Assembly: GCF_018449515.1 (NCBI RefSeq)
Contig: NZ_JAAVUQ010000040.1
Span: 1 to 64,000, forward strand
DNA: 64,000 nucleotides
Direction: 5' to 3'
Source: Caballeronia sp. dw_19
GTDB lineage: Bacteria; Pseudomonadota; Gammaproteobacteria; Burkholderiales; Burkholderiaceae
Of this stretch, positions 18,413-26,820 are shown in pieces. Made by a program: the position numbers and the translations under genes. The first letter of the stretch is position 1. Each line of letters begins with the position of its first letter. The notes under the pieces are model-generated. The model worked only from the letters and a program-made list of their open reading frames with translations. It did not search any database and had not been told where the DNA came from.

Positions 18413-18673
18413 TCAGATGAACGGATTATCCGTCTTGCCCGCTGGCTTTGGCGGTTCATCGGCGAGTTTCACGGGTAAGCCTGCGTCATTCTGCAAGGCA
18501 TCGACGATAGCGTTCACCGCCTTTTGCAGCGCGAGCGCCGTGCTCAAGCCGGTCTTGTCGCGTGCAATTTCCAGGTCGCCGGAAATGGAGAGGCGCGCGG
18601 TGTCGTTGGCTATCACGAGTGCGTCGCCGTTGATGTTGAGCGTATCGGTATCGTTGGCAAATGGCTTAAACAC
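18413..18673 (-). CDS. Small conserved-type hypothetical protein
   Basis: 86 aa. N-terminus is beta-rich and Asp/Asn-rich (DTLNINGDALVIANDTARL), then a helix (LQKAVNAIVDALQND) and a Pro/Lys tail. Its ATG overlaps the last 8 bases of the upstream nuclease gene, which argues for a real, co-translated gene. I do not recognise the family. An immunity or accessory role for the nuclease is possible but unsupported. Confidence 0.6.
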   Translation of the reverse strand: MFKPFANDTDTLNINGDALVIANDTARLSISGDLEIARDKTGLSTALALQKAVNAIVDALQNDAGLPVKLADEPPKPAGKTDNPFI

Positions 18674-19448
18674 CTTTCAGTCCTCCAATGCGTTGGTCTT
18701 TCAGCGTGTCCGGAATGCCTGGAAATTGCAGCCCGCTCATGGCTTCAAGTTCATGGACCGTCTTGACCGTGTATTCGTTCGTCGGCGTGTTGTCGACCAC
18801 CACGGCGAACGCCAGGTCGCGGCCCGGTAGATACACTACCTTATACAATTGCGTGGGCACGAGCACATGCGACTCACCAATAGTCTGCAACTGCCGTCCG
18901 GAAAACAGGGGCCCCGTGACCACGTAGGCATCGCCGGATTGCTCTACCAGCCGTCGCACGGACTGTTCTATGCGCGACCAGATGCGCCGGTTGTTCGATG
19001 GATTTTGCGGGACGACGTTCGCGAGCGAAAACGATTCCGCCATGCTTTGCTTATTCCAGCGATCACCGGCCGGGCTCATGTGGCCGCGATCGTAGCCGCT
19101 CTTCTTGTAGTCCGAGAGCGTGGCGCTGTTGCCGGGCGGCAGTTTTTTATCGACGAAAAAACGGTTGGTCCGGGTGTTGTCGCGGGCATCGTCCATGTGC
19201 TCCGCCGTCAAGTGTTCCGCCGACCACAACGGCCCGTGTGTCACGCCGGAATGCAGGACAGCGAAGTCGGAGTAACAGAGTTGCTGCGTCGAGACGCGCA
19301 TCTTCGCATTGGCGACAATGGGCGCGCGGCCACCGGGGCTGAACTGGGAACAGTCGTTGGCCGCGAAGGCGTTGAGGGACAAGGTAGCGCCGAGCGCGGC
19401 CAGTAATGGTGCAACATACGGTGCAAAAAGCGTGAAGCGGATTTTCAT
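18666..19448 (-). CDS. Exported DNA/RNA non-specific endonuclease (NUC1 type)
   Basis: 260 aa from ATG 19448. Signal peptide ending LSLNAFA (about residue 27). The catalytic core contains the family motif DRGHMSPAGDRW, whose His is the general base and whose Asn partner sits in NVVPQNPSNNR, needed for Mg binding. So it should be an active periplasmic or secreted sugar-nonspecific nuclease. Roles in the family: nucleotide scavenging, biofilm DNA breakdown. Divergent from the hydrolase at 19689 and overlapping the small gene downstream. Confidence 0.92.
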   Translation of the reverse strand: MKIRFTLFAPYVAPLLAALGATLSLNAFAANDCSQFSPGGRAPIVANAKMRVSTQQLCYSDFAVLHSGVTHGPLWSAEHLTAEHMDDARDNTRTNRFFVDKKLPPGNSATLSDYKKSGYDRGHMSPAGDRWNKQSMAESFSLANVVPQNPSNNRRIWSRIEQSVRRLVEQSGDAYVVTGPLFSGRQLQTIGESHVLVPTQLYKVVYLPGRDLAFAVVVDNTPTNEYTVKTVHELEAMSGLQFPGIPDTLKDQRIGGLKGV

Positions 19449-19688
19449 GCGGCGTGCGGGAGTTGGGTTTCGTCGAGGCGGGAGTATAAGGCGCTGGGGA
19501 CCATCACGCGACGATGAGATCGGTGGTATCGACGGTATCCATGCTGTCGGCGGCCAAGACACGCAAAACGCGCACGCGATAAAATTCCCCCGCCGTCGCC
19601 GCGCGCATGCGTGCATCGTGGGGCCGCGACGGTCCCATCCGACTTTGCTGATTTTTCCCTTGTTTTCCATTTGCGAGCTTCCGCGCCC

Positions 19689-20774
19689 ATGACTTCGATT
19701 AGCCGCATGCTTTGTGCTGTTTTAGTTTTAGCTTTAGCCGTATCGATTGCATCGCCCGCTTTCGCCGATGAGCCCGCGTCCTCGCCATCGGTCGCTTCAT
19801 CTCCGGCACCGTCCGACAACGACGGGCCTGCGTACGGCCCCGAACTCCAGGGCTTCGACTATCCATATCCGGTCGGCCGGTTCGCGATTTCATCGCAGCG
19901 GCAAATCGTACGCATGGCGTATATGGACGTCGCGCCCAAGCGTCCTAACGGACGGACCGTCGTCCTCCTGCACGGCAAGAACTTTTGCGCGGCGACGTGG
20001 AAGGAGAGCATCGACGTGCTCACCGACGCGGGGTACCGCGTGATTGCGCCGGACCAGATCGGCTTTTGCAAATCGACCAAGCCGGTGCGGTATCAGTACA
20101 CGTTCCAGCAGCTGGCGCGCAATACGCACGCGTTGCTTGCGGCGCTTGGCGTGAAGAAAGCGACGCTCGTCGCGCATTCCACGGGCGGCATGATTGCGGT
20201 GCGATATGCGCTGATGTATCCGCAAGAGACCGAGCAGCTTGTGCTGGTGAATCCGATCGGGCTGGAGGACTGGAAGGCGAAGGGCGTGCCGTCCATTTCG
20301 ATCGATGACTGGTACGCGCGCGAGTTGAAGACCAGCGCAGACAGCATTCGCAAATACGAGCAAGCCACGTATTACGCGGGTCACTGGGACGCACGCTACG
20401 AGCCGTGGGTGCAGATGCTGGCGGGAATGTATCGCGGGCCGGGCAAGGACGTGGTCGCCTGGAATTCGGCCTTGCTCTACGACATGATTTACACGCAGCC
20501 GGTCGTGTATGAATTCGGGCAGATCAGGACGCCGACGTTATTGCTGATCGGCGATAAGGACACAACCGCGATTGGCAAGGATCTCGCGCCGCCGGAGATC
20601 CGGCCGACGCTCGGGCGTTATCCGGAGCTGGCTAAACGCGCGGTGGAGGCGATTCCCGGTGCGAAGCTGGTCGAGTTTGCGGAGTTGGGGCATGCGCCAC
20701 AGATGCAGGACCCGCGCGCGTTTCATCAGGCGTTGCTCGCCGGGCTGGCTGCGCTTGGTGAGAATGGCAATTGA
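19689..20774 (+). CDS. Exported alpha/beta hydrolase
   Basis: 361 aa from ATG 19689. Signal peptide (CAVLVLALAVSIASPAFA), then a Ser/Pro-rich linker, then an alpha/beta-hydrolase fold. Seen: oxyanion motif LLHGKNFCAATW, nucleophile AHSTGGM, acid region LIGDKDTTA and catalytic-His FAELGHAPQMQDP. Likely periplasmic esterase or lipase-like; substrate not evident. Shares a roughly 240-bp divergent promoter region with the nuclease gene. Confidence 0.88.
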   Translation: MTSISRMLCAVLVLALAVSIASPAFADEPASSPSVASSPAPSDNDGPAYGPELQGFDYPYPVGRFAISSQRQIVRMAYMDVAPKRPNGRTVVLLHGKNFCAATWKESIDVLTDAGYRVIAPDQIGFCKSTKPVRYQYTFQQLARNTHALLAALGVKKATLVAHSTGGMIAVRYALMYPQETEQLVLVNPIGLEDWKAKGVPSISIDDWYARELKTSADSIRKYEQATYYAGHWDARYEPWVQMLAGMYRGPGKDVVAWNSALLYDMIYTQPVVYEFGQIRTPTLLLIGDKDTTAIGKDLAPPEIRPTLGRYPELAKRAVEAIPGAKLVEFAELGHAPQMQDPRAFHQALLAGLAALGENGN

Positions 20775-20834
20775 GCGGACGTTGATAGAACCGCTTATAG
20801 AAACCACCGGTCAATCCCTCGTGCACACGAAACC

Positions 20835-21155
20835 ATGAAGACGTTCCTGCTGTATGTCGTGACCGCCATCGCCGAGATAGTGGGCTGCTATTTCCCTTAC
20901 CGATGGTTGAAGGAGGGCGGTTCGCCCTGGCTTCTTATCCCCGGTGCGCTGGCGCTCGCACTCTTCGCATGGTTGCTTACCCTGCATGCCAGCGCCGCCG
21001 GCCGCGTGTATGCCGCGTACGGCGGCGTGTATATCGCCGTGGCGATCATGTGGCTATGGATCGTCGAACGGATTCGCCCGACAAGCTGGGATCTTGCCGG
21101 CGTCGCGATCGCGCTGGCCGGCATGAGCGTGATCGCGTTTCAGCCGCGCGGGTGA
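20835..21155 (+). CDS. ynfA: YnfA/UPF0060-family inner-membrane protein
   Basis: 106 aa, four hydrophobic helices, small-multidrug-resistance-like fold. Characteristic stretches TAIAEIVGCYFPYRWL, HASAAGRVYAAYGGVYI and DLAGVAIALAGMSVI. YnfA-type proteins are suspected efflux components. It lies 60 bp after the hydrolase gene on the same strand. Confidence 0.93.
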   Translation: MKTFLLYVVTAIAEIVGCYFPYRWLKEGGSPWLLIPGALALALFAWLLTLHASAAGRVYAAYGGVYIAVAIMWLWIVERIRPTSWDLAGVAIALAGMSVIAFQPRG

Positions 21156-21191
21156 GATCGCAGGCCGGAGCGACGCTAGGCGTCGAACCGG

Positions 21192-22223
21192 TCAGGCCTC
21201 CAGCGCCAGCAACGCAAACGTCGCGAGCCAGTGCTCGCCCATGTAGTCACCCGCCACATGCGCCAGGCCTTCTGCAAGGTGAGCGTTCGCTGTGGCGTCA
21301 AGCAAGCCGATACGCACGTCGCCCGCCGGCAGCCCACGTGCGAGTGAACGCTGGCACCACGCGCGGCTGAGATTCAGGCCGTCGAGGTGGGCGAGCTTGC
21401 CGTCGCTGCGATCGGTCACGGTGGCCGGCACGAACAACGTCGCGGGTTCGCTCGCATCCAACCGGGGCAGGAAGCGGTCGAACCAGCCGGCGAATTCGGC
21501 TGCGGGCAACACTCGGTGCATCAATTCAGCCTCCATCAGCGACGACGATAAAAACTCATCGCCGCCCGGTTCCCACGCCTGACAACCCGCATCGTTCAGA
21601 TACCAGCGGCGCGCGGTATCGGCGATCAGCGTTTCGAACGCCGTGTCACCCACCTGACGTGCGTAACCGATAGCCAGCGTCAGCGCGAACGCCGTATTGA
21701 AATGCGTGCCCACCCGCAGCGGATACGTCAATTTCGGCAGGTACTCCGTGAAACGTTCGACAAACGCGTGCGCAAGCGGCGCCAATGCCACGGACCAGCG
21801 TTGGCCTTCTGCTGACTGCATCGAGTGAAGCTGGCCAGCAAGCGAGAGCAGCCACGCCCAGCCGTACGGACGCTCGAAACCACGTGCCTCCGGACGCTGC
21901 AAGTACGCGACTTCGGCGGCGACGTTGGTAGCGGTGAAATGCGAGTCGATCAACGCGCGAATTTCCGGTGCTTCCGGTAACGCGGGGAAGCGGTCGACGA
22001 GCCGCGCGATCAACCAGTATCCGTGCACGCACGAGTGCCAGTCGAAGCTGCCGTAGAAGATCGGATGGAGGGCGCGCGGGCCTTGTGCATCGGCGGCGCT
22101 GCCCATCACGTGGTCGAGCTTGTTCGGGTATTCGCGGGTGAGGTGGCCAAGTGCGAGCCGGGCGAATTTCGATGCCAGGGCGGCATCGAGCGTGTGCTGC
22201 GTTTGATGGGACTGCGGGTTCAT
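21192..22223 (-). CDS. DUF2891-family protein
   Basis: 343 aa, cytoplasmic, all-helical with a repeated-barrel look. Typical stretches HPIFYGSFDWHSCVHGYWL, YGWAWLLSLAGQL and AWEPGGDEFLSSSLMEAEL, matching DUF2891, a helical-barrel family of unknown function. ATG 22223 has GGAG nine bases upstream. Convergent with ynfA, with only 36 bp between. Confidence 0.88.
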   Translation of the reverse strand: MNPQSHQTQHTLDAALASKFARLALGHLTREYPNKLDHVMGSAADAQGPRALHPIFYGSFDWHSCVHGYWLIARLVDRFPALPEAPEIRALIDSHFTATNVAAEVAYLQRPEARGFERPYGWAWLLSLAGQLHSMQSAEGQRWSVALAPLAHAFVERFTEYLPKLTYPLRVGTHFNTAFALTLAIGYARQVGDTAFETLIADTARRWYLNDAGCQAWEPGGDEFLSSSLMEAELMHRVLPAAEFAGWFDRFLPRLDASEPATLFVPATVTDRSDGKLAHLDGLNLSRAWCQRSLARGLPAGDVRIGLLDATANAHLAEGLAHVAGDYMGEHWLATFALLALEA

Positions 22224-22522
22224 GCGGTTCTCCAGAAAAACCAGGCGTCCGCAATTATGGCAAAGACTTCGGCTCAGGGGCCGCATGAATGGAGAGCCGC
22301 AACACGGTGCCAGGGCACTGTTTTCGGTTACTTAGGGTAATGAATAAATTCTTTCAATTTTGAAAATTGTAAGGTTCGTTCTGAACGTTTCATGCTTCCC
22401 ATTGGCTGCAAACCGTTGATCCAATGGGAATTCAAAGCTGAAAAAGGTTTTGCGAAATTTCGCTCAATTCGTTTTCTGACAAAAACTTGTTCACCGATGT
22501 GCGGTGGGCTTCGTTGGAACGC

Positions 22523-23875
22523 TCAGGCAACTAACCTGGCTGGCATCGCGTCGAGTGCGGCCACGGTCCTGCGCAGTCCCTCGAAGATACGGTCCGCGAC
22601 CTTGGCCGGAAAACCCTGCGGCAGCTCAGCCGACACACGCTCGATAACACCGGGCGTCTGTGCAATCAGCCGCTCGATGATCGGCTCCGCATCCTGTCCA
22701 TACGAGCATCGCGGCGCCATTGCGTTGAAGTGGCGGCGCTGGATATCGCGAAAAGCGTAGTGGCGGTTCTTGCCCGACACAGCCATGGCAAGCCGGGCCC
22801 TGAACCACGACCACTGGTTCGCTCCCTTCCCCTCGACCGGCCAGATGGACATGACGTCATAAAGCGGAGTCAGTCGATACCGTCCGCCCGCGAGAAGCCG
22901 GATGCTGAAGTTCTTCGCGTGCCCGTCCGGGGCCGCCAGCAGCCAGAAGAGGATCTGCGTGGTCAGCAGCGTTTCAACGTCCTTCCTAGCCGTCTCGGAC
23001 TGCTGGAGCACTTGCGCCAGATCGATCACGCCCGGGCCGCCTTCGTTCTCATACTTCTTGTGCGAGGGCAGCCCCATCACCTGGCAAAAGTCCTCTTGCG
23101 GCAACCTCAAGATCCACTTGCCGCTTGAGTGCATCTGGCGGTCGAAGCGTTTTACGCACAGCACGCGTTGCTTGCCGAAGGTCTTGATCTCCGTTTCAGC
23201 GACCGGTACGCCGTAGGCCTGCAGGAGATGCATGCACAGCCATTCGTTTTCCACCGATGTGGTGAGGTCCGCGCGCCGGTTGCCCACCAGGCCGAGTGGA
23301 AGCTTCAGGATATGCGTGGTAGGCGTGGCGCCGTGGGGTTTCATCCACTGGCCCTCGTGCCAGAGAAGCGCCGTCTTTTCCTGCGCGCCGGCGAGGGAAA
23401 TCCGGAAGTCGTCTTCGTCGTCCTGGGGGCCAAAGGTGCCGCTGCCCGCAGTCTGGTTCAGGAGTGTCTCGATTTCCCCTTCACTGAGCGGGGTGCCATC
23501 GATCTGTTCGACACCGGTGGGCTGCTCGTCGATGCCCAAAAGCTGGACCGCGCCGACGCAGTCCCGGCCAATGGCCTGCAACAGATCAAATGCATCCAGC
23601 GTATCCGTCCGGAATCGCTGGCCGATTCGCTTTCGAATGGCTTCGCTGTCCGGCAGCAGGTTGTCGAAGTAGTTAAGTACGCGCTCGCCTTTGAGCGGGG
23701 CGTTATCGAGCGGGATGGGGAGCGACAGCGAAAGGGGGCGGCCAATGTCGGAGGCGGCCCACGCGGGGTCATAGGCGAGTTCCATCGGGCCGCGAGTGGG
23801 GATGCGCCAGATGCCCATCCGTACGCCGTTGACCCATACCGAGAGTGCTCGGGAATGTGGCTTGCGTCCTGCCAT
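22523..23875 (-). CDS. hipA: HipA-like serine/threonine kinase toxin
   Basis: 450 aa from ATG 23875. Subdomain 1 (about 1-110) has the HipA_N pattern LSLSLPIPLDNAPLKGERV and YFDNLLPDSEAIRKRIG. Then comes the ATP-binding FRISLAGAQEKTALL and ILKLPLG, the catalytic loop PDGHAKNFSI with its Asp, and a DFG-like PLYDVMSIW. All motifs needed for kinase activity appear present. The HipA family phosphorylates aminoacyl-tRNA synthetases and induces dormancy. Start overlaps the hipB stop by one base (TAATG), i.e. coupled translation. Downstream 22224-22522 holds no gene. Confidence 0.95.
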   Translation of the reverse strand: MAGRKPHSRALSVWVNGVRMGIWRIPTRGPMELAYDPAWAASDIGRPLSLSLPIPLDNAPLKGERVLNYFDNLLPDSEAIRKRIGQRFRTDTLDAFDLLQAIGRDCVGAVQLLGIDEQPTGVEQIDGTPLSEGEIETLLNQTAGSGTFGPQDDEDDFRISLAGAQEKTALLWHEGQWMKPHGATPTTHILKLPLGLVGNRRADLTTSVENEWLCMHLLQAYGVPVAETEIKTFGKQRVLCVKRFDRQMHSSGKWILRLPQEDFCQVMGLPSHKKYENEGGPGVIDLAQVLQQSETARKDVETLLTTQILFWLLAAPDGHAKNFSIRLLAGGRYRLTPLYDVMSIWPVEGKGANQWSWFRARLAMAVSGKNRHYAFRDIQRRHFNAMAPRCSYGQDAEPIIERLIAQTPGVIERVSAELPQGFPAKVADRIFEGLRRTVAALDAMPARLVA

Positions 23876-24132
23876 TACCACTCCAGCGCAGGCGCGGGGG
23901 AGGGTGGAGCGGAGGAATCCTTGTCCAGAACGAGGAGTTGCAGCTCGTATGCACCAAAAAGCGTCAGCAACTGATTGAGTGTCAGCGCGCCGGAATCGGT
24001 CTCGAGCGTTGATATGCGACTTTGGCTGATGCCAAGCCTCGCGGCCGCTTCGGCTTGGGTGAGGCCCGCGCGCCGGCGGCCAGCCGCGAGAATCTGACCC
24101 ATCTGATAAGGCGTTGCGATGGTCTGTTGCAT
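23875..24132 (-). CDS. hipB: HipB-like antitoxin, Xre-family repressor
   Basis: 85 aa. Helix-turn-helix at about 14-62 with GLTQAEAAARLGISQSRISTLE and an Xre-type second helix, then a short Pro/Ala-rich tail that may contact HipA. Autorepressor and antitoxin by family precedent. Its start codon lies 6 bp from the nearest of five operator-like repeats (24139-24259), so repression would block transcription start and possibly the ribosome-binding region. Confidence 0.93.
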   Translation of the reverse strand: MQQTIATPYQMGQILAAGRRRAGLTQAEAAARLGISQSRISTLETDSGALTLNQLLTLFGAYELQLLVLDKDSSAPPSPAPALEW

Positions 24133-24138
24133 GACAAT

Positions 24139-24259
24139 TATCTCTCACACGAATAAACGCAATTTATTCGTTTGGCAGATATTTGTCAATTATTTGTGTG
24201 GCAGATATTCGGCAATTATCTGTCACACGCATAATTGTCATTTATTCGTGTGAGAGATA
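24139..24259. promoter_or_regulatory. hipBA operator array: five copies of a 19-bp motif
   Basis: Consensus about TATCTSYCACACGAATAAA. Copies: 24139-24157 (forward), 24163-24181 (reverse), 24189-24207 (reverse), 24217-24235 (forward), 24241-24259 (reverse). The first and last are exact inverted copies over 19 bp. Copies 1/2 and 4/5 form inverted pairs, each with a 5-bp spacer; start-to-start spacing is 24, 26, 28 and 24 bp. The array fills the promoter region of hipBA and is much more AT-rich than its surroundings. HipB binding to multiple operators is known in E. coli, but the sequence here is different. Confidence 0.85.
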
Positions 24260-24600
24260 TTTTTCACAAGCCGCTCCGACATCGCACGATGCCGAGTGTT
24301 GAGCAGACTGAGTGGATCTAGCTTCCGCTTCCTGAGTCCTCAATTCCGCGCACTTCTTTTCACGCGGGGTTGCCCTTAAACCACGCGTTTTGTGTCGATT
24401 CTGCGGGTTTTTACCGCCTGCATAGACAAAACGCGCATTATTGAGATAACGGTAAGATTGCGGTCAGATGCCCACCTAGGCGACGCCCCTGATCACGATC
24501 CGGCTCGTCGCCGTGATGACGGGCTCGCCAGGACCTAAGCGTCAAGCGCATGTGACCCGCTGCGCGGCGTTTGCGAGTCCGTCTGCTTGGAGACTAGCCC
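24260..24600. other. Intergenic region between hipBA and the HTH gene
   Basis: About 340 bp without an ORF of note. A loose inverted repeat around the motif GCGTTTTGT / ACAAAACGC occurs near 24384-24435. It should contain the promoter of the gene at 24601. Confidence 0.4.
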
Positions 24601-25257
24601 ATGGAAGATTTCGATGAAACGCTGTACCTCGTGTGGCAAGCCAACCTGAATGTGCTTGCAGGCTCGCCGGCTGGCGGCGCGAGGATTGCCCGCATGATGA
24701 GTTTTTCCCCGTCGTACATGAAACTGATCCTGGCCGGAAGGCGTGATTTCAGTGAGGAGTTCGTGCGCGGGGTGGAAACCGTCACCGGCTTGCCGCCGCG
24801 CTGGCTGGACGAGCGCCGCGACCGGCGCGACATTCCGCCCGAGACCCAGCGCGCAATGGATGAGGAAACGCCCGCTGCCGTTTTTCGCGGCAATGCGCAC
24901 CCGGCGCCCAAGCGGCCCGTCCTGCGTGGGCCGGAGCCGCTCCTCTCTCAGATGGAGGCGACCCGGCGCATCGCCGACCAGGCGCTCCAGCAAGTGGAGA
25001 CGCATCGGCGGGACCAGATGTTCCGGCGCAACCGCGACCTGTTATTGGCCGACCTGCGGCGCGTGGAGCGACAGCTTTCGATGGTCCAGCTCGATGGCAT
25101 CAATGCGAAGGCGGAGGATTTGCGCGTGTCGGGAAAACTGGACGACCCGGTGAAGGCCGATCTTGCCGGACGGATCGAGCAGATCGACAAACACCGGGCA
25201 ATGCTGATGCAGCATGTGGAGAAGCTGGCCCTGCTACTGACCGGTCTGGACGACTAG
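24601..25257 (+). CDS. Putative DNA-binding protein: N-terminal HTH, C-terminal coiled coil
   Basis: 218 aa. Residues about 20-70 (ARMMSFSPSYMKLILAGRRD, then VETVTGLPPRWLDERR) look like a phage-repressor-type helix-turn-helix in which the HTH decides after a GARIAR helix. Residues 115-215 are a long charged coiled coil (Arg/Glu/Gln-rich). GGAG stands eight bases before the ATG. No effector domain. It neighbours hipBA in a small gene cluster that looks acquired. Family not recognised; could be a repressor or nucleoid-type protein. Confidence 0.65.
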   Translation: MEDFDETLYLVWQANLNVLAGSPAGGARIARMMSFSPSYMKLILAGRRDFSEEFVRGVETVTGLPPRWLDERRDRRDIPPETQRAMDEETPAAVFRGNAHPAPKRPVLRGPEPLLSQMEATRRIADQALQQVETHRRDQMFRRNRDLLLADLRRVERQLSMVQLDGINAKAEDLRVSGKLDDPVKADLAGRIEQIDKHRAMLMQHVEKLALLLTGLDD

Positions 25258-25262
25258 AGCGG

Positions 25263-25460
25263 CTAACGCGTCCGCTTGCCGTGGCTGTCGTGATCGTTGC
25301 GAGGCTTCGGCTCGGGCGCAGGTTCATGGTCGACCGAGATCGCGACCGGATCACTTGCGGGAAAACTCTCGTCCAGCGCTTCGTCCAGGGCGGCCTCGCG
25401 ATGATTTGCGTCTACCGGCGCTTCCGGCTTGCTGTGCGGTGGTGTTTTCGCTTGCGGCAT
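25263..25460 (-). CDS. Small acidic protein with DESFPASDP motif
   Basis: 65 aa, hydrophilic. The core LDEALDESFPASDPVAIS is a motif shared by many small uncharacterised proteobacterial proteins; the rest is Pro/Lys/Glu-rich and probably disordered. Function unknown. Convergent with the HTH gene, 5 bp apart. Confidence 0.75.
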   Translation of the reverse strand: MPQAKTPPHSKPEAPVDANHREAALDEALDESFPASDPVAISVDHEPAPEPKPRNDHDSHGKRTR

Positions 25461-25521
25461 GGCAACGCTCCTTCAATGGACCGGCAGATTTCACTATAGC
25501 AGCGCGACGGTGTGTGCGTTG

Positions 25522-26700
25522 TCATGCACTGGCGTCGACGCCGGTACGCATGCCGCGATACGCCGCCGGCCGCACCCCCGTCCACTTCCTGAATGCGCGA
25601 TGAAATGCGCTGGGTTCTGCGAACCCGAGCGCATGCGCGATTTCCCCGATAGTCTGCGTCGTGTCGGCAAGCCGCGCGATGGCGAGATCGCGCCGCAACG
25701 CATCGCGGATCGACTGATAGGTCTCGCCCTCTTGTTTCAGGCGGCGTCTCAACGTGGCTTCGGCCATGTTCAGCGCCGCCGCAATGCCTTCGCTATCCGG
25801 CCAGTCGATGGGCGGCGCCGACCGCAATTTGCGGCGAATCCGCGCGGCGAGCGAATCGGGATTGCGATATTTCACGATGAAATTGGCCGGCGCCTCGCGC
25901 AGGAAAACCTTCAGCGTGGCGGCCGTCTGAACAACTGGCAACATGACGCAGTCCGGCGCGAGATCGACATACGACGCGGGCTGGTCGAAGAACATTGCGT
26001 CGCAGAACATCAGCCGGTATTCGGCGGCTGCCGCCGGTTCCGGGCAGCGCAGATGCGCGGCCAGCACCGGAATGCGACGGCCGGCCAGCCAGCACAACAA
26101 ACCATAGATCATGATGAACGCGGTTGCGTAAGCGAACATCGGGCGGGGTGAGCGGGTTTCAATACCGGTGTCGACGAGGCGAATTCTTACGCGCGTGGGG
26201 CCGGTGTCGATTTCGCATCGCAGGTCGTCCAGCACCAGCCGCAGGAAACCCGCGATGCGGGTCAGCGCCTGCCCAGCGTCGCGCGAACCCAGCGCCGCAT
26301 GACAAAGCAGCGCGAAGCTGCCACGGCGCATCGGATGGCTGTCCTGGCCGAAGAATTCATCGTCGAGCACATCTGCGACGGCGCTCCACAAGCGGCCGTA
26401 TTGCGCCGCCGATACGCGGGCGAGCGGTGCCGCGAGCGTGGCGGGGTTGATGCCCGCTCGCTCCAGTAACGCGACGCGTGCCACGCCACGACGCTCGGCG
26501 CACCGCAGTGCTTCTTCGACGAAATCTCCCGCTATGGTCCCGCGTTCGTTGCCTTGGCCACGCGGCGTCCTGGGAGCGGGCGGAGCCGCGGTCACGGCCG
26601 GCCGGGGCCGTTGAACATGCGGGTTTTTCGGTGTTGGGGTAGTCGTTGGGGTAGTCACTAGGTGGCGCATTCGCTCAGGAAGCTTGATCGTTTCAGGCAT
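25522..26700 (-). CDS. AraC-family transcriptional regulator (OruR/ArgR-type, Arabinose_bd N-domain)
   Basis: 392 aa. Residues 1-50 are Pro/Thr-rich and probably disordered, which makes the start uncertain (ATG 26700 or 26670). Residues 60-270 match the ligand-binding N-domain of the OruR-like AraC branch (ERAGINPATLAAPLARVSAA, then HAALGSRDAGQALTRIAGF). The C-terminal HTH pair occupies 290-385, with ATLRRRLKQEGETYQSIRD and IGEIAHALGFAEPSAFHRAF. Divergent from the acyl-CoA dehydrogenase gene, about 120 bp apart, so it may control it. Confidence 0.9.
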   Translation of the reverse strand: MPETIKLPERMRHLVTTPTTTPTPKNPHVQRPRPAVTAAPPAPRTPRGQGNERGTIAGDFVEEALRCAERRGVARVALLERAGINPATLAAPLARVSAAQYGRLWSAVADVLDDEFFGQDSHPMRRGSFALLCHAALGSRDAGQALTRIAGFLRLVLDDLRCEIDTGPTRVRIRLVDTGIETRSPRPMFAYATAFIMIYGLLCWLAGRRIPVLAAHLRCPEPAAAAEYRLMFCDAMFFDQPASYVDLAPDCVMLPVVQTAATLKVFLREAPANFIVKYRNPDSLAARIRRKLRSAPPIDWPDSEGIAAALNMAEATLRRRLKQEGETYQSIRDALRRDLAIARLADTTQTIGEIAHALGFAEPSAFHRAFRKWTGVRPAAYRGMRTGVDASA

Positions 26701-26820
26701 CGGCAGACGGGCGCGTCGCGCCTAGAATCTGGCGTGAGGCAATTTGCCATTCGCTTCACGCCTAAGCGCAGCAGTGTAAGCCCAGTGCGTTCCCCTGTAT
26801 TTCACACGAGCCAGACCATC

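Noticed and set aside
24139..24259. Possible CRISPR-like repeats
   Set aside because: Repeats are 19 bp, in mixed orientation and with only 5-9 bp between most; they fit operators, and no cas gene is present.
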